Assembly (NCBI GenBank): GCA_002314325.1
Contig: DCFC01000048.1
Span: 1,999-22,902 of the forward strand
Length of the DNA stretch: 20,904 nt
Direction of reading: 5' to 3'
DNA from: Megamonas hypermegale
GTDB lineage: Bacteria; Bacillota; Negativicutes; Selenomonadales; Selenomonadaceae
Positions 14,535 to 20,904 of the stretch are shown here, piece by piece. Positions within the stretch are counted from its first letter, which is position 1. The number at the start of each line of letters is the position of its first letter. The notes under the pieces are model-generated. The model did not search any database, was not told the origin of the DNA, and was given only the letters and a program-made list of their open reading frames with translations. The position numbers were made by a program, and so were the translations under genes.

Positions 14535-15755
14535 TTAACAATCCCGGCGTAAAATTGTATATGGGACAACCGGCTTATCCATCTTCATCGTGATAATCTG
14601 CTGCGGGTGCGGTGCTACATCGATGGAAATACCTTCATCGTTGAACATTTCCGTTATCGTCTGCTTGAACAGCGGCGCGTCCGGCTGGAAAAATTCGATT
14701 TCCTGTCCGACTGTCAGATGGTTGCGCTGCTGAATGGTCGCCACTTTCGTTTCGGCATCATAAGCGAGCACCAGACCGACAAAATCAGAAGTATGCTCAT
14801 ACGAAGTCGTATTGTAAATCTGGTCGTCGCTCGATGTTTTATGATAGGAAAAGCCGCTCGTATATTCACGGTGCGAAACCTTGTTGAGCTCTTCAATCCA
14901 TTCATCTTTTATCGCAAAAGTTTCCGGATTTTCAAAATAACTGTCGATAGCGTGGCGATAGGCGCTGACTACACTGGCAACGTAGTGAATGGATTTCATG
15001 CGCCCTTCGATTTTCAAGCTGTCCACGCCGCATTTGATAATATCCTTCAAATATGGCAGCAGGCATAAGTCTTTGGAGTTGAAGAAATACGTACCGTTTT
15101 CATCTTCCGTAATCGGGAAATACTGTCCCGGACGTTTTTCCTCCGTCAAATTGTATTTCCAGCGGCACGGCTGCGTGCAGGCACCGCGGTTGGAATCCCT
15201 GCCCGTCAGATAATTGCTGATGAGGCAGCGGCCGGAATACGATATGCACATTGCACCGTGAACGAACATTTCCAGCTCGACATTTGTCTTTTCCCGAATT
15301 TCCCGGATTTCCGCAAACGACAGTTCACGCGCCAGCACAACGCGCTGCGCTCCCAAATCCTGCCATGCCTTCACCGCCATCCAGTTCGTATTGTTCGCCT
15401 GCGTGCTGATATGCACTTCCAAACCCGGCACTTCATTTTTTATCAGCGTAAACAAACCGATATCGGAAACGAGTACGGCATCGATGTTTATTTCCTGCAA
15501 TTCTTTTAAATACGGCAGCACGCTGTTTATATCGCTGTTGTGCGGAAAAATATTGACCGTTACGTATACTTTTCTGCCGCGTTCATGAGCAAATTTTACG
15601 CCTTCAATCATTTCCTCGCGCGAAAAATTACCGCCGTAAGCACGCAGACCGAATTTCTTGCCGCCGAGATAAACAGCATCCGCTCCGTATAAAATCGCCA
15701 TTTTCAGTTTTTCCAGATTTCCGGCAGGTGCCAGTAGTTCAGGTTTTTTCAACAA
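14535..15755 (-). CDS. trhP: U32-family tRNA hydroxylase (5-hydroxyuridine 34 synthesis), TrhP/YrrO-like
   Basis: This 406-residue protein belongs to the former peptidase U32 family. Proven relatives (TrhP/YegQ, B. subtilis YrrN/YrrO) are iron-sulfur proteins that hydroxylate U34 of tRNA with help from prephenate. Seen here: ELLAPAGNLEKLKMAILYGADAVYLGG at the start of the barrel, and the family signature EMFVHGAMCISYSGRCLIS. Cysteines 170, 177, 193 and 231 match the spacing of the cluster ligands in the U32 protein UbiU. EGRMKSIHYVA follows (about 250-260). A C-terminal beta-rich U32_C domain runs from about residue 325. The start is TTG 15755, eight bases after AGGAGG. The gene follows trmR, whose product methylates the hydroxyl made here. 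E. coli TrhP, RlhA and UbiU share the fold, but the context favours the tRNA role. Confidence 0.85.
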   Translation of the reverse strand: MLKKPELLAPAGNLEKLKMAILYGADAVYLGGKKFGLRAYGGNFSREEMIEGVKFAHERGRKVYVTVNIFPHNSDINSVLPYLKELQEINIDAVLVSDIGLFTLIKNEVPGLEVHISTQANNTNWMAVKAWQDLGAQRVVLARELSFAEIREIREKTNVELEMFVHGAMCISYSGRCLISNYLTGRDSNRGACTQPCRWKYNLTEEKRPGQYFPITEDENGTYFFNSKDLCLLPYLKDIIKCGVDSLKIEGRMKSIHYVASVVSAYRHAIDSYFENPETFAIKDEWIEELNKVSHREYTSGFSYHKTSSDDQIYNTTSYEHTSDFVGLVLAYDAETKVATIQQRNHLTVGQEIEFFQPDAPLFKQTITEMFNDEGISIDVAPHPQQIITMKMDKPVVPYTILRRDC

Positions 15756-15805
15756 TAAATCCTCCTAATTATTTATTACCTATTGTGCCAGTTGATTTTC
15801 CAAAA

Positions 15806-15904
15806 CAGTATAATAGTTTATATTTAGTGAGGTTAAGTGACAACATCGAACAAATATAAAGTATTATACTGCTGAATACAGTTTCGATATTTTATTAGCA
15901 CAAC
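15806..15904 (-). repeat. Intergenic repeat element, copy 2, between trmR and trhP
   Basis: The part 15819-15904 matches 1-86. Just outside it, arm A (15806-15825, CAGTATAATAGTTTATATTT) is the reverse complement of arm A' (15852-15871) at 19 of 20 positions, across a 26-base spacer. Arms B (15842-15850) and B' (15883-15891) pair over 9 bp on the minus strand with one G-U. B lies inside the A-A' loop while B' lies outside it, so the two stems are alternatives. On the minus strand the element starts 15 bases after the trmR stop and ends 51 bases before trhP. No transposase, U-run or ORF is present. It could set the ratio of trmR to trhP, or be an unrelated small mobile repeat. Confidence 0.75.
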
Positions 15905-15918
15905 AGGTAATTACTTAT

Positions 15919-16518
15919 TTAATTATCGTTAATTTTCTGCGAAACGGCTAAACCGTCGCCGTCTTCATAAATCGTCGTCTTAAAAATCTTTTCATCATTT
16001 ATTATCTGCAAATATTCTCTGAGCCGTTTTACAATCGTTTTGTAGCGGCGCGGCGGTTTCTCCGCACCGAGCACATAGCCGCGAAACAGCACATTGTCCG
16101 TCACGATAACGCCGCCTGCATTTAAATGCGGCAGGATTTTTTGCAGATAATCAGGATACTGCCCTTTCGCCGCATCGATAAACACCATATCAAATTTTTC
16201 CGTAGCGGCAAATGACAGCAGTGTTTCTCCCGCATCGCCGACGACGATTTCTATATCGTCTTTATACGGCGAACGGTCAATAAACGACTGCGCCGTCCGC
16301 GCTCTTTCCTCCGACAGTTCCAATGTCTTTATCTTTGCGCCTTGACCGCAATGTGCCATTAAAAGCGCCGAATAACCGATTGCCGTACCGATTTCCAGAA
16401 TATGCTTCGGCTGATATTTCGCCATTATCCCGCGAAAAATCGCCCGTTCCGCTTCCTTGATAATCGGTACACGGTTTTCCTCGGCAAAAATTTCCATTTC
16501 CTTAAATAAACAGTCCAA
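15919..16518 (-). CDS. trmR: tRNA 5-hydroxyuridine O-methyltransferase (TrmR/YrrM-like)
   Basis: This 199-residue SAM-dependent O-methyltransferase has a Rossmann fold. B. subtilis TrmR (YrrM) turns 5-hydroxyuridine 34 into 5-methoxyuridine in tRNA. Seen here: the SAM loop LEIGTAIGYSALLMA (41-55), the acidic adenosine-ribose contact in TLELSEERA, the metal and catalytic Asp in FIDAAKGQYPDY (113-124), DNVLFRGYV (141-149) and RRYKTIVKRLREY (157-169), all in the order of the TrmR/COMT-like family. The start is TTG 16518, eight bases after AGAGG, 12 bases beyond the mltG stop. The ATG at 16497 lacks a properly spaced RBS. Being next to trhP and downstream of mltG, as in Bacillus, supports the tRNA function over a small-molecule O-methyltransferase. 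Confidence 0.88.
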   Translation of the reverse strand: MDCLFKEMEIFAEENRVPIIKEAERAIFRGIMAKYQPKHILEIGTAIGYSALLMAHCGQGAKIKTLELSEERARTAQSFIDRSPYKDDIEIVVGDAGETLLSFAATEKFDMVFIDAAKGQYPDYLQKILPHLNAGGVIVTDNVLFRGYVLGAEKPPRRYKTIVKRLREYLQIINDEKIFKTTIYEDGDGLAVSQKINDN

Positions 16519-16530
16519 ACTTTCTACCTC

Positions 16531-17565
16531 TTATTCACCGTAAACTTCTTCTATCGTCTGCAAATGCTCATCGTACGTCACGCTGTAATGGTTATGCCCC
16601 TCGCTGTCGGCGACAAAATACAGATACGGCGTATCGGCAGGATGGAGCACGGCATTTATCGCATCAAGACCCGGATTGCCTATCGGTCCCGGCGTTAGCC
16701 CTGCATGCTGATACGTATTGTACGGCGAATCATGCTTCGTATCCTCTATGGAAAATTCCTCTTTATGCTCATCCAGTGCGTACTGTATCGTCGCGTCCGA
16801 CTGCAGCATCATGCCTTCTTCCAGCCGTTTGAAAAACACATTGGCGATTATCGGGCGGTCCTGCGCGAACTTCGCTTCTTTTTCCACCAGCGAAGCCATT
16901 ATTATCAGCTCGAAAATAGACAGATTTTCCGCTTTTGCCCGCTCGCGCATTTCGCTGCTGAGCCTATGGTCGAAATTGTCCGCCATTATCTGCATAATCT
17001 GCCGCGCTGTGTATCCTCTGTCAAAATCGTATGTGTCCGGAAACAGAAATCCTTCCGCCGCATATTTTATATCAGGATTGTCAAGCGCCGGCTGCATATA
17101 ATCGTACGGAGCGAAATCCTTCGCCGCCGTGCAGAAATCCTCTTTATTGACAAGACCCTCTCTTTCCATGAGCTCGGCGATATCCTCCACCGTAAAACCT
17201 TCCGGAATAGTAACGCGCACTACGGCATTTTGCGGACCGGATACGAGATTTTGCAGTACGACACCGACGCGCATGTCGGATTTGAAATAATACACGCCTT
17301 CCTTAAAATCCGTTTCATAGCCGCCCAGCTTCGCCAGTATACGAAAACCGGCTGAGCTGTTTATAACGCCTTTTTGCGCCAATGTATCGGCAATCTCCGC
17401 CGTCGTCATGCCGGACGTTACCTCTACGGAAATATTATCGCCTTCGCCTTTAGCACTGCCCGTTAAAAACAGCGCATAAAGCACTATGCAAATAAAGCAC
17501 GCGGCAAGAAAAGCGCCGCCGATACAGCGCTGTTTTGTTGAAAGTGATGTAATTTTTTCCCACAT
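16531..17565 (-). CDS. mltG: Endolytic murein transglycosylase MltG (YceG-like)
   Basis: This 344-residue single-pass inner-membrane enzyme cuts nascent peptidoglycan strands and so sets their length. A membrane anchor spans about residues 15-36. A LysM-like domain follows (ISVEVTSGMTTAEIADTLAQKGVI). The catalytic domain includes EGFLFPDTYDF, ASLVEKEAKFAQDRPIIANVFFKRLEEGM with Glu228 matching the catalytic Glu of E. coli MltG, LQSDATIQYAL, and SPYNTYQHAGLTPGPIGNPGLDAI. I use ATG 17565 with GGAGA seven bases upstream; a TTG two codons earlier is too close to that RBS. It lies 18 bases after smpB and 12 bases before trmR. Confidence 0.94.
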   Translation of the reverse strand: MWEKITSLSTKQRCIGGAFLAACFICIVLYALFLTGSAKGEGDNISVEVTSGMTTAEIADTLAQKGVINSSAGFRILAKLGGYETDFKEGVYYFKSDMRVGVVLQNLVSGPQNAVVRVTIPEGFTVEDIAELMEREGLVNKEDFCTAAKDFAPYDYMQPALDNPDIKYAAEGFLFPDTYDFDRGYTARQIMQIMADNFDHRLSSEMRERAKAENLSIFELIIMASLVEKEAKFAQDRPIIANVFFKRLEEGMMLQSDATIQYALDEHKEEFSIEDTKHDSPYNTYQHAGLTPGPIGNPGLDAINAVLHPADTPYLYFVADSEGHNHYSVTYDEHLQTIEEVYGE

Positions 17566-17583
17566 ATGCAATTCTCCGCCGCT

Positions 17584-18057
17584 TTAATATTTCTGCCGTT
17601 CCTTCAATGCTCTTTCCATATCGCGTTTGGCCGCTTTTTCCGCCAAAGCCTGCCGCTTATCGTAATTTTTCTTACCGGTAGCAAGTCCCAGTTCCACTTT
17701 GGCTCTGCCTTTGGAAAAATACACTTTGAGCGGCACGAGCGTGTAACCTTTTTCCTTGACCTTGCTGGAAAGTTTTACGATTTCTATCTTGTGCATCAGC
17801 AGTTTTCGGGCACGAAGCGGGTCATGATTGAAAATATTGCCCTGTTCGTACGGACTGATGTGCATATTGTCCAAAAAGATTTCATTATTTTTAATGCGCG
17901 CAAAACTGTCTTTCAAATTCGCCTTACCGGCACGAAGTGATTTTACTTCCGTGCCGACAAGAGCGATACCCGCTTCATACGTTTCATGAATAAAATAATC
18001 ATGGCGCGCCTTGCGATTTTCACAGGCGATTTTTATACCTGTATTTTTCTTTCCCAT
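17584..18057 (-). CDS. smpB: SsrA-binding protein SmpB
   Basis: This 157-residue, very basic partner of tmRNA is needed to place tmRNA in stalled ribosomes. It has the family's core [39 protein letters not shown] (tRNA-like mimic surface), [22 protein letters not shown] and the C-terminal [19 protein letters not shown], which becomes a helix in the mRNA channel. I start at ATG 18057 with AGGGTGA just upstream rather than TTG 18072, which would leave no RBS. It follows rnr by 15 bases. The rnr-smpB pairing is conserved in Firmicutes and makes sense because RNase R degrades the non-stop mRNAs released by trans-translation. No ssrA gene is visible in this window. Confidence 0.97.
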   Translation of the reverse strand: MGKKNTGIKIACENRKARHDYFIHETYEAGIALVGTEVKSLRAGKANLKDSFARIKNNEIFLDNMHISPYEQGNIFNHDPLRARKLLMHKIEIVKLSSKVKEKGYTLVPLKVYFSKGRAKVELGLATGKKNYDKRQALAEKAAKRDMERALKERQKY

Positions 18058-18072
18058 ATGTTCACCCTTCAA

Positions 18073-20529
18073 TTATTTCTTACGTTTTTGTTTGTCGGAT
18101 TTACGCTTAGCTTTTTTGCTGTAAACTCCTTCATAGAATTTACGGCTTTTCGCTTTTTTCTTGGCAATGTTCTTACTGTGCTTTTCTTTGGACGCTTTAT
18201 CCTTGCGCACCCTGTCAGCCGGTTTTTCCTTCTTATGCTTACGCTTTTTCGCCTTTTTGGCCGGCTTTTCATCCTTTATATTATTGTCCACGGCTTTTTT
18301 GGCGAAAAACTTCCTGTCGATATCATCAACACCGGTCAGTATCGGCTTGGCGATGATATCATCTTCCAAAAAAAGCGGCATTCTGCCGTTATCCTTTAAA
18401 ATCAGGTCAATAGCGCGTTCTTTAATGCTGGCACGCGTCAATATGACTTTTACAGGGTCGCCGAGGCGATAGCGGAAATGCGTGGCTTCGCCGACAAGCG
18501 CGTACTCGCTTTGCACGTAATCATAATAATCATTCACCATCGTCGATACATGCACAAGCCCTTCCACGCCGTTATCCAGCTCTACGAATATACCGAAAGC
18601 CGTAACACCGCTGATTATGCCGTCGAATTCATCACCGAGAAACTGCGCCATATATTCGATTTCCTTAATCAGCACCGTTTCGCGTTCCGCTTCCGTCGCT
18701 ATGCGCTCACGCTTGGACGTATGCATTGCCACCTCCGGCAGTCGCGCTTTCAGTTTTTCCTGACGGGCACTATTCATCTTGCCGTTCAGCTGCTCTTTGA
18801 GCAGACGGTGTACGATTAAATCGGGATAACGCCGTATCGGCGAGGTGAAATGCGTGTAATAGCGCGCCGCCAGACCGAAATGACCGAGATTTTCCGCATT
18901 GTAACGCGCCTGCTGCATACTGCGCAATGCCACGGCGGAAATTATCTTTTCCTCCGGTCTGCCCTGCACAGCCTTTAAGACCTGCTGTACGGAAAGCGGC
19001 TCAACTTCGCCGTCCTTATTTCTGTTTAAGTGCAGATTGAACATGGCTAAAAGGTCGTTTAAAGCATTGAGCTTATCTTCCGTCGGATTTTCATGCACAC
19101 GGTAGATAAACGGCAGATTGCGCCGCGCCATATGTTCCGCCACCGTTTCATTGGCAACGAGCATACACTCCTCGATAATCGCTTCGCCGATACCGCGCTC
19201 GCGCTTGATAAGCCCCACTGCCTGCCCTTTATCATTCAGCTTTACTTTCACCTCGGAGATATCAAAATCTATCGCGCCGCGTTTTTGACGGCGGGCCGCC
19301 AGCACATCATGCACGGCTTTGAGATTATCAAGCAGCGGCAAAATGTCCTGATTGTCGGCAATCATCTGTTCATCCTTATCAGCCAGAATTTTATTCACCA
19401 GATTATACGTAAGGCGGCGGTAAACATGAATTACAGCCGGTGCTATTTCATATTTCACCACAGCGCCGTTATTATCAATCTCCATTTCCGCACACATGGA
19501 CAGGCGGTCAGTACCGGCGTTCAGACTGCAAATACCGTTGGACAGCTCCACCGGTAGCATCGGAATTACCCTGTCTGCCAGATAAACGCTCGTGCCGCGA
19601 TTGTACGCTTCTTTATCCAGCGGCGAATACGAATGGACGTAATGGCTAACATCAGCAATGTATACACCCAGAAAAATATTGCCGTTTTGCAGTTTTTCCG
19701 CATAAACGCCGTCGTCCAAATCCTTAGCATCCTCACCGTCAATCGTTACAATCTGCAAATCGCGTCTGTCTTTGCGGTTTTTATACTCTCTTTTATCCGG
19801 CTGCTGCTCAATGGCTTTGGCTTCCTCCTGCACTTCAAGCGAAAATTCCTCCGTCAAATCATATTGGCGCATGACAGACAGCATATCTACGCCCGGTGCG
19901 CCGATTTTGCCCAGCACTTCTACAATCCTGCCTTCCGGCGAATGATTTTTCGTCGGCCATTTCGTAATTTCCGCTACTACCTTCATGCCTACTTTGGCGC
20001 CGTTGAAATTACTTCCTTCAATAAATATATCCTGTGTCAGTTTGTTATCATCCGGCACTACAAAACCGAAAGTGCGGCTGCTCTCAAACGTGCCGACAAC
20101 GCGGTTATTGGCGCGCTCCAAAATACGGATGACCTCGCCCTCGCGCGTCCTGTTCAGATATCCTTTTTCCATAGTAATGCGCACGAGAACTTTGTCGTTA
20201 TTCATCGCCGTGCCCAGCATACCGGCAGGAATAAACACATCATCAACTTTCGCCTTGCCGGCTTCATTCCCGTTATCGGGAATTACGAAGCCGAAGCCTT
20301 TGGAAGTTATCGCCATTCTGCCGATAACAAGATTCATATGACCAGGAAGACCAAACAGACCGCTGCGGTTCTGGATAAGCAGATTTCTGCGCTCCAGCTC
20401 TTCCAGCGCCGGCACCAGCTCCCGGATTTCCTCATCGTGCAAATCAAGCGCCGTAAGCAGCTGTTCCTGACTCATCGGCTTTTTTGCACAGTTTTGCATG
20501 TACTTCATTATACGTTCTTGTAAACTCAT
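18073..20529 (-). CDS. rnr: Ribonuclease R
   Basis: This 818-residue 3'-5' exoribonuclease of the RNB family digests structured RNA, rRNA fragments and non-stop mRNAs. Domains: a winged-helix N-terminus (residues 1 to about 65), two cold-shock-like OB domains (about 68-215), the RNB catalytic domain starting at TIDGEDAKDLDDGVYAEK (about 257-274, with the Mg-binding aspartates) and including GIGEAIIEECMLVANE and HFTSPIRRYPDLIVHR, an S1 domain (IISGVTAFGIFVELDNGVEG, about 632-715), and a lysine-rich tail of about 60 residues. In E. coli RNase R such a tail helps unwind RNA and bind SmpB. The start is ATG 20529 with AGAGG five bases upstream. It is the first gene of the rnr-smpB-mltG-trmR run. 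An 8-bp hairpin abuts the RBS. Confidence 0.97.
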   Translation of the reverse strand: MSLQERIMKYMQNCAKKPMSQEQLLTALDLHDEEIRELVPALEELERRNLLIQNRSGLFGLPGHMNLVIGRMAITSKGFGFVIPDNGNEAGKAKVDDVFIPAGMLGTAMNNDKVLVRITMEKGYLNRTREGEVIRILERANNRVVGTFESSRTFGFVVPDDNKLTQDIFIEGSNFNGAKVGMKVVAEITKWPTKNHSPEGRIVEVLGKIGAPGVDMLSVMRQYDLTEEFSLEVQEEAKAIEQQPDKREYKNRKDRRDLQIVTIDGEDAKDLDDGVYAEKLQNGNIFLGVYIADVSHYVHSYSPLDKEAYNRGTSVYLADRVIPMLPVELSNGICSLNAGTDRLSMCAEMEIDNNGAVVKYEIAPAVIHVYRRLTYNLVNKILADKDEQMIADNQDILPLLDNLKAVHDVLAARRQKRGAIDFDISEVKVKLNDKGQAVGLIKRERGIGEAIIEECMLVANETVAEHMARRNLPFIYRVHENPTEDKLNALNDLLAMFNLHLNRNKDGEVEPLSVQQVLKAVQGRPEEKIISAVALRSMQQARYNAENLGHFGLAARYYTHFTSPIRRYPDLIVHRLLKEQLNGKMNSARQEKLKARLPEVAMHTSKRERIATEAERETVLIKEIEYMAQFLGDEFDGIISGVTAFGIFVELDNGVEGLVHVSTMVNDYYDYVQSEYALVGEATHFRYRLGDPVKVILTRASIKERAIDLILKDNGRMPLFLEDDIIAKPILTGVDDIDRKFFAKKAVDNNIKDEKPAKKAKKRKHKKEKPADRVRKDKASKEKHSKNIAKKKAKSRKFYEGVYSKKAKRKSDKQKRKK

Positions 20530-20538
20530 AAAAACCTC

Positions 20539-20559
20539 TTTCTTTATGTTTTAAAGAAA
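20539..20559 (-). promoter_or_regulatory. Hairpin touching the rnr ribosome binding site
   Basis: TTTCTTTA and TAAAGAAA form 8-bp arms around a 5-base loop. On the mRNA the 3' arm runs straight into GAGG of the RBS, so folding could reduce rnr translation. Confidence 0.45.
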
Positions 20560-20612
20560 TTTAAAATTTAATTAAAGAAATTACCATTTGGCACAATATG
20601 ATTCATTGTTCA

Positions 20613-20637
20613 TTTTTCTTTGAAATTCAAAGAAAAA
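20613..20637. repeat. Perfect 12-base inverted repeat
   Basis: TTTTTCTTTGAA, one central base, then its exact complement. No U-run follows on either strand, so a terminator is unlikely; a protein site or the core of a small intergenic repeat is possible. Confidence 0.5.
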
Positions 20638-20904
20638 CGAACCAAAAAGAAAACCCTTTTAACGTTTCGCTAACGCTGCACTGGGCAAGCCTTCGCAACT
20701 CTTATATAGTAACTGACGGTACAACGGCTCGAAACATTTGGAATTTGGCTCGTGCCTTCTATTCCAGCAAGAACTTAAATTGAGTTGTTGGCACTGTATT
20801 TTATAATTGTGCTCAAATTTTGTCTGCGTTGAAGATTTTCACGGTAGCTTTAGCTATTAAGAAAACTATTTTTTATTTCTGTTTTTAGTTTAAATGTTTG
20901 AGCG

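Larger units (their letters stand above)
20530..20904 (-). promoter_or_regulatory. Upstream region of rnr with repeated inverted motifs
   Basis: No gene is supported here. On the minus strand the leader next to rnr contains TAAAGAAA directly before the RBS (20539-20546 on the plus strand reads TTTCTTTA), with two upstream copies of TTTCTTTA (complements at 20552-20559 and 20572-20579) that can pair with it. At 20613-20637 there is a perfect 12-base inverted repeat around one base. A GC-richer block (20655-20780) holds a short plus-strand reading frame without RBS and short stems, and looks like a structured or repeated intergenic sequence. No tRNA, riboswitch or clean promoter is evident. Confidence 0.5.

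Noticed and set aside
15806..15904. The repeat as a terminator, riboswitch or T-box
   Set aside because: No U-run, no T-box or known aptamer motif, and the second copy lies after an unrelated gene.
19633..20523. A 296-codon open frame on the plus strand opposite rnr
   Set aside because: Antisense shadow of a certain gene, with no RBS and a low-complexity, His/Arg/Phe-rich translation.
20598..20783. A 61-codon reading frame on the plus strand upstream of rnr
   Set aside because: No ribosome binding site (the preceding bases are ACAATATG), and part of the frame is the 12-base palindrome. More likely non-coding; kept only as part of the leader-region finding.
20530..20904. An ssrA (tmRNA) gene next to rnr-smpB
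   Set aside because: I see no tRNA-like ends, no GGTTCGA T-loop with acceptor pairing and no tag-peptide reading frame ending in Ala-Ala-stop.
1..20904. CRISPR arrays, prophage genes, toxin-antitoxin pairs or defence islands
   Set aside because: No short regularly spaced repeats and no matching gene families were seen. Apart from the repeat and one unknown gene, the content is metabolic and housekeeping.

Overview
The window looks like chromosomal DNA from a diderm Firmicute of the class Negativicutes. The best evidence is the gene at 9093-10481: a signal peptide, one N-terminal SLH domain, a short helical linker and a beta-barrel ending in Phe. This is the OmpM/Mep45 type of outer-membrane porin typical of that class. 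The single-chain pyruvate:ferredoxin oxidoreductase indicates an anaerobe. I cannot name the genus. All 14 genes I accept lie on the minus strand, so transcription runs right to left.

Right part (20529 to 14535): a housekeeping run rnr - smpB - mltG - trmR - trhP with very short gaps. RNase R and SmpB act in RNA turnover and ribosome rescue. MltG cuts nascent peptidoglycan. TrmR and the U32-family TrhP are expected to make 5-methoxyuridine at tRNA wobble position 34 (hydroxylation, then methylation). The order mltG-trmR-trhP matches yrrL-yrrM-yrrN/O of Bacillus subtilis. The rnr leader (20530-20904) is AU-rich and rich in short inverted repeats. A repeat element sits between trmR and trhP.

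Middle (14422 to 6507): pyruvate:ferredoxin oxidoreductase (nifJ) with its own promoter and a strong terminator; a 416-base AT-rich gap with two copies of a TGAAACATGTT-type palindrome; the SLH porin with its terminator; and a three-gene ABC importer of the nitrate/sulfonate/taurine type (lipoprotein, ATPase, permease) with overlapping genes.

Left part (6223 to 795): a tandemly duplicated two-gene module, each copy consisting of a cytidylate-kinase-like P-loop protein followed by a GPH-family (MFS) cation symporter. Each copy has a perfect cre-like operator and a shared 25-base identical box in its leader, so the control region was duplicated too. An AraC-family regulator follows the left module, after an 11-bp hairpin, and ends at a textbook terminator. 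The pairing of this kinase with a sugar/glycoside symporter, with no glycosidase nearby, is the most interesting functional puzzle.

Far left (605 to 1): a 169-residue protein I do not recognise, followed directly by a second copy of the repeat found between trmR and trhP. The two copies lie 15.8 kb apart. Each starts just after a stop codon, and each carries inverted repeats whose differences keep base pairing on the minus strand. This element is the strongest candidate for something undescribed.
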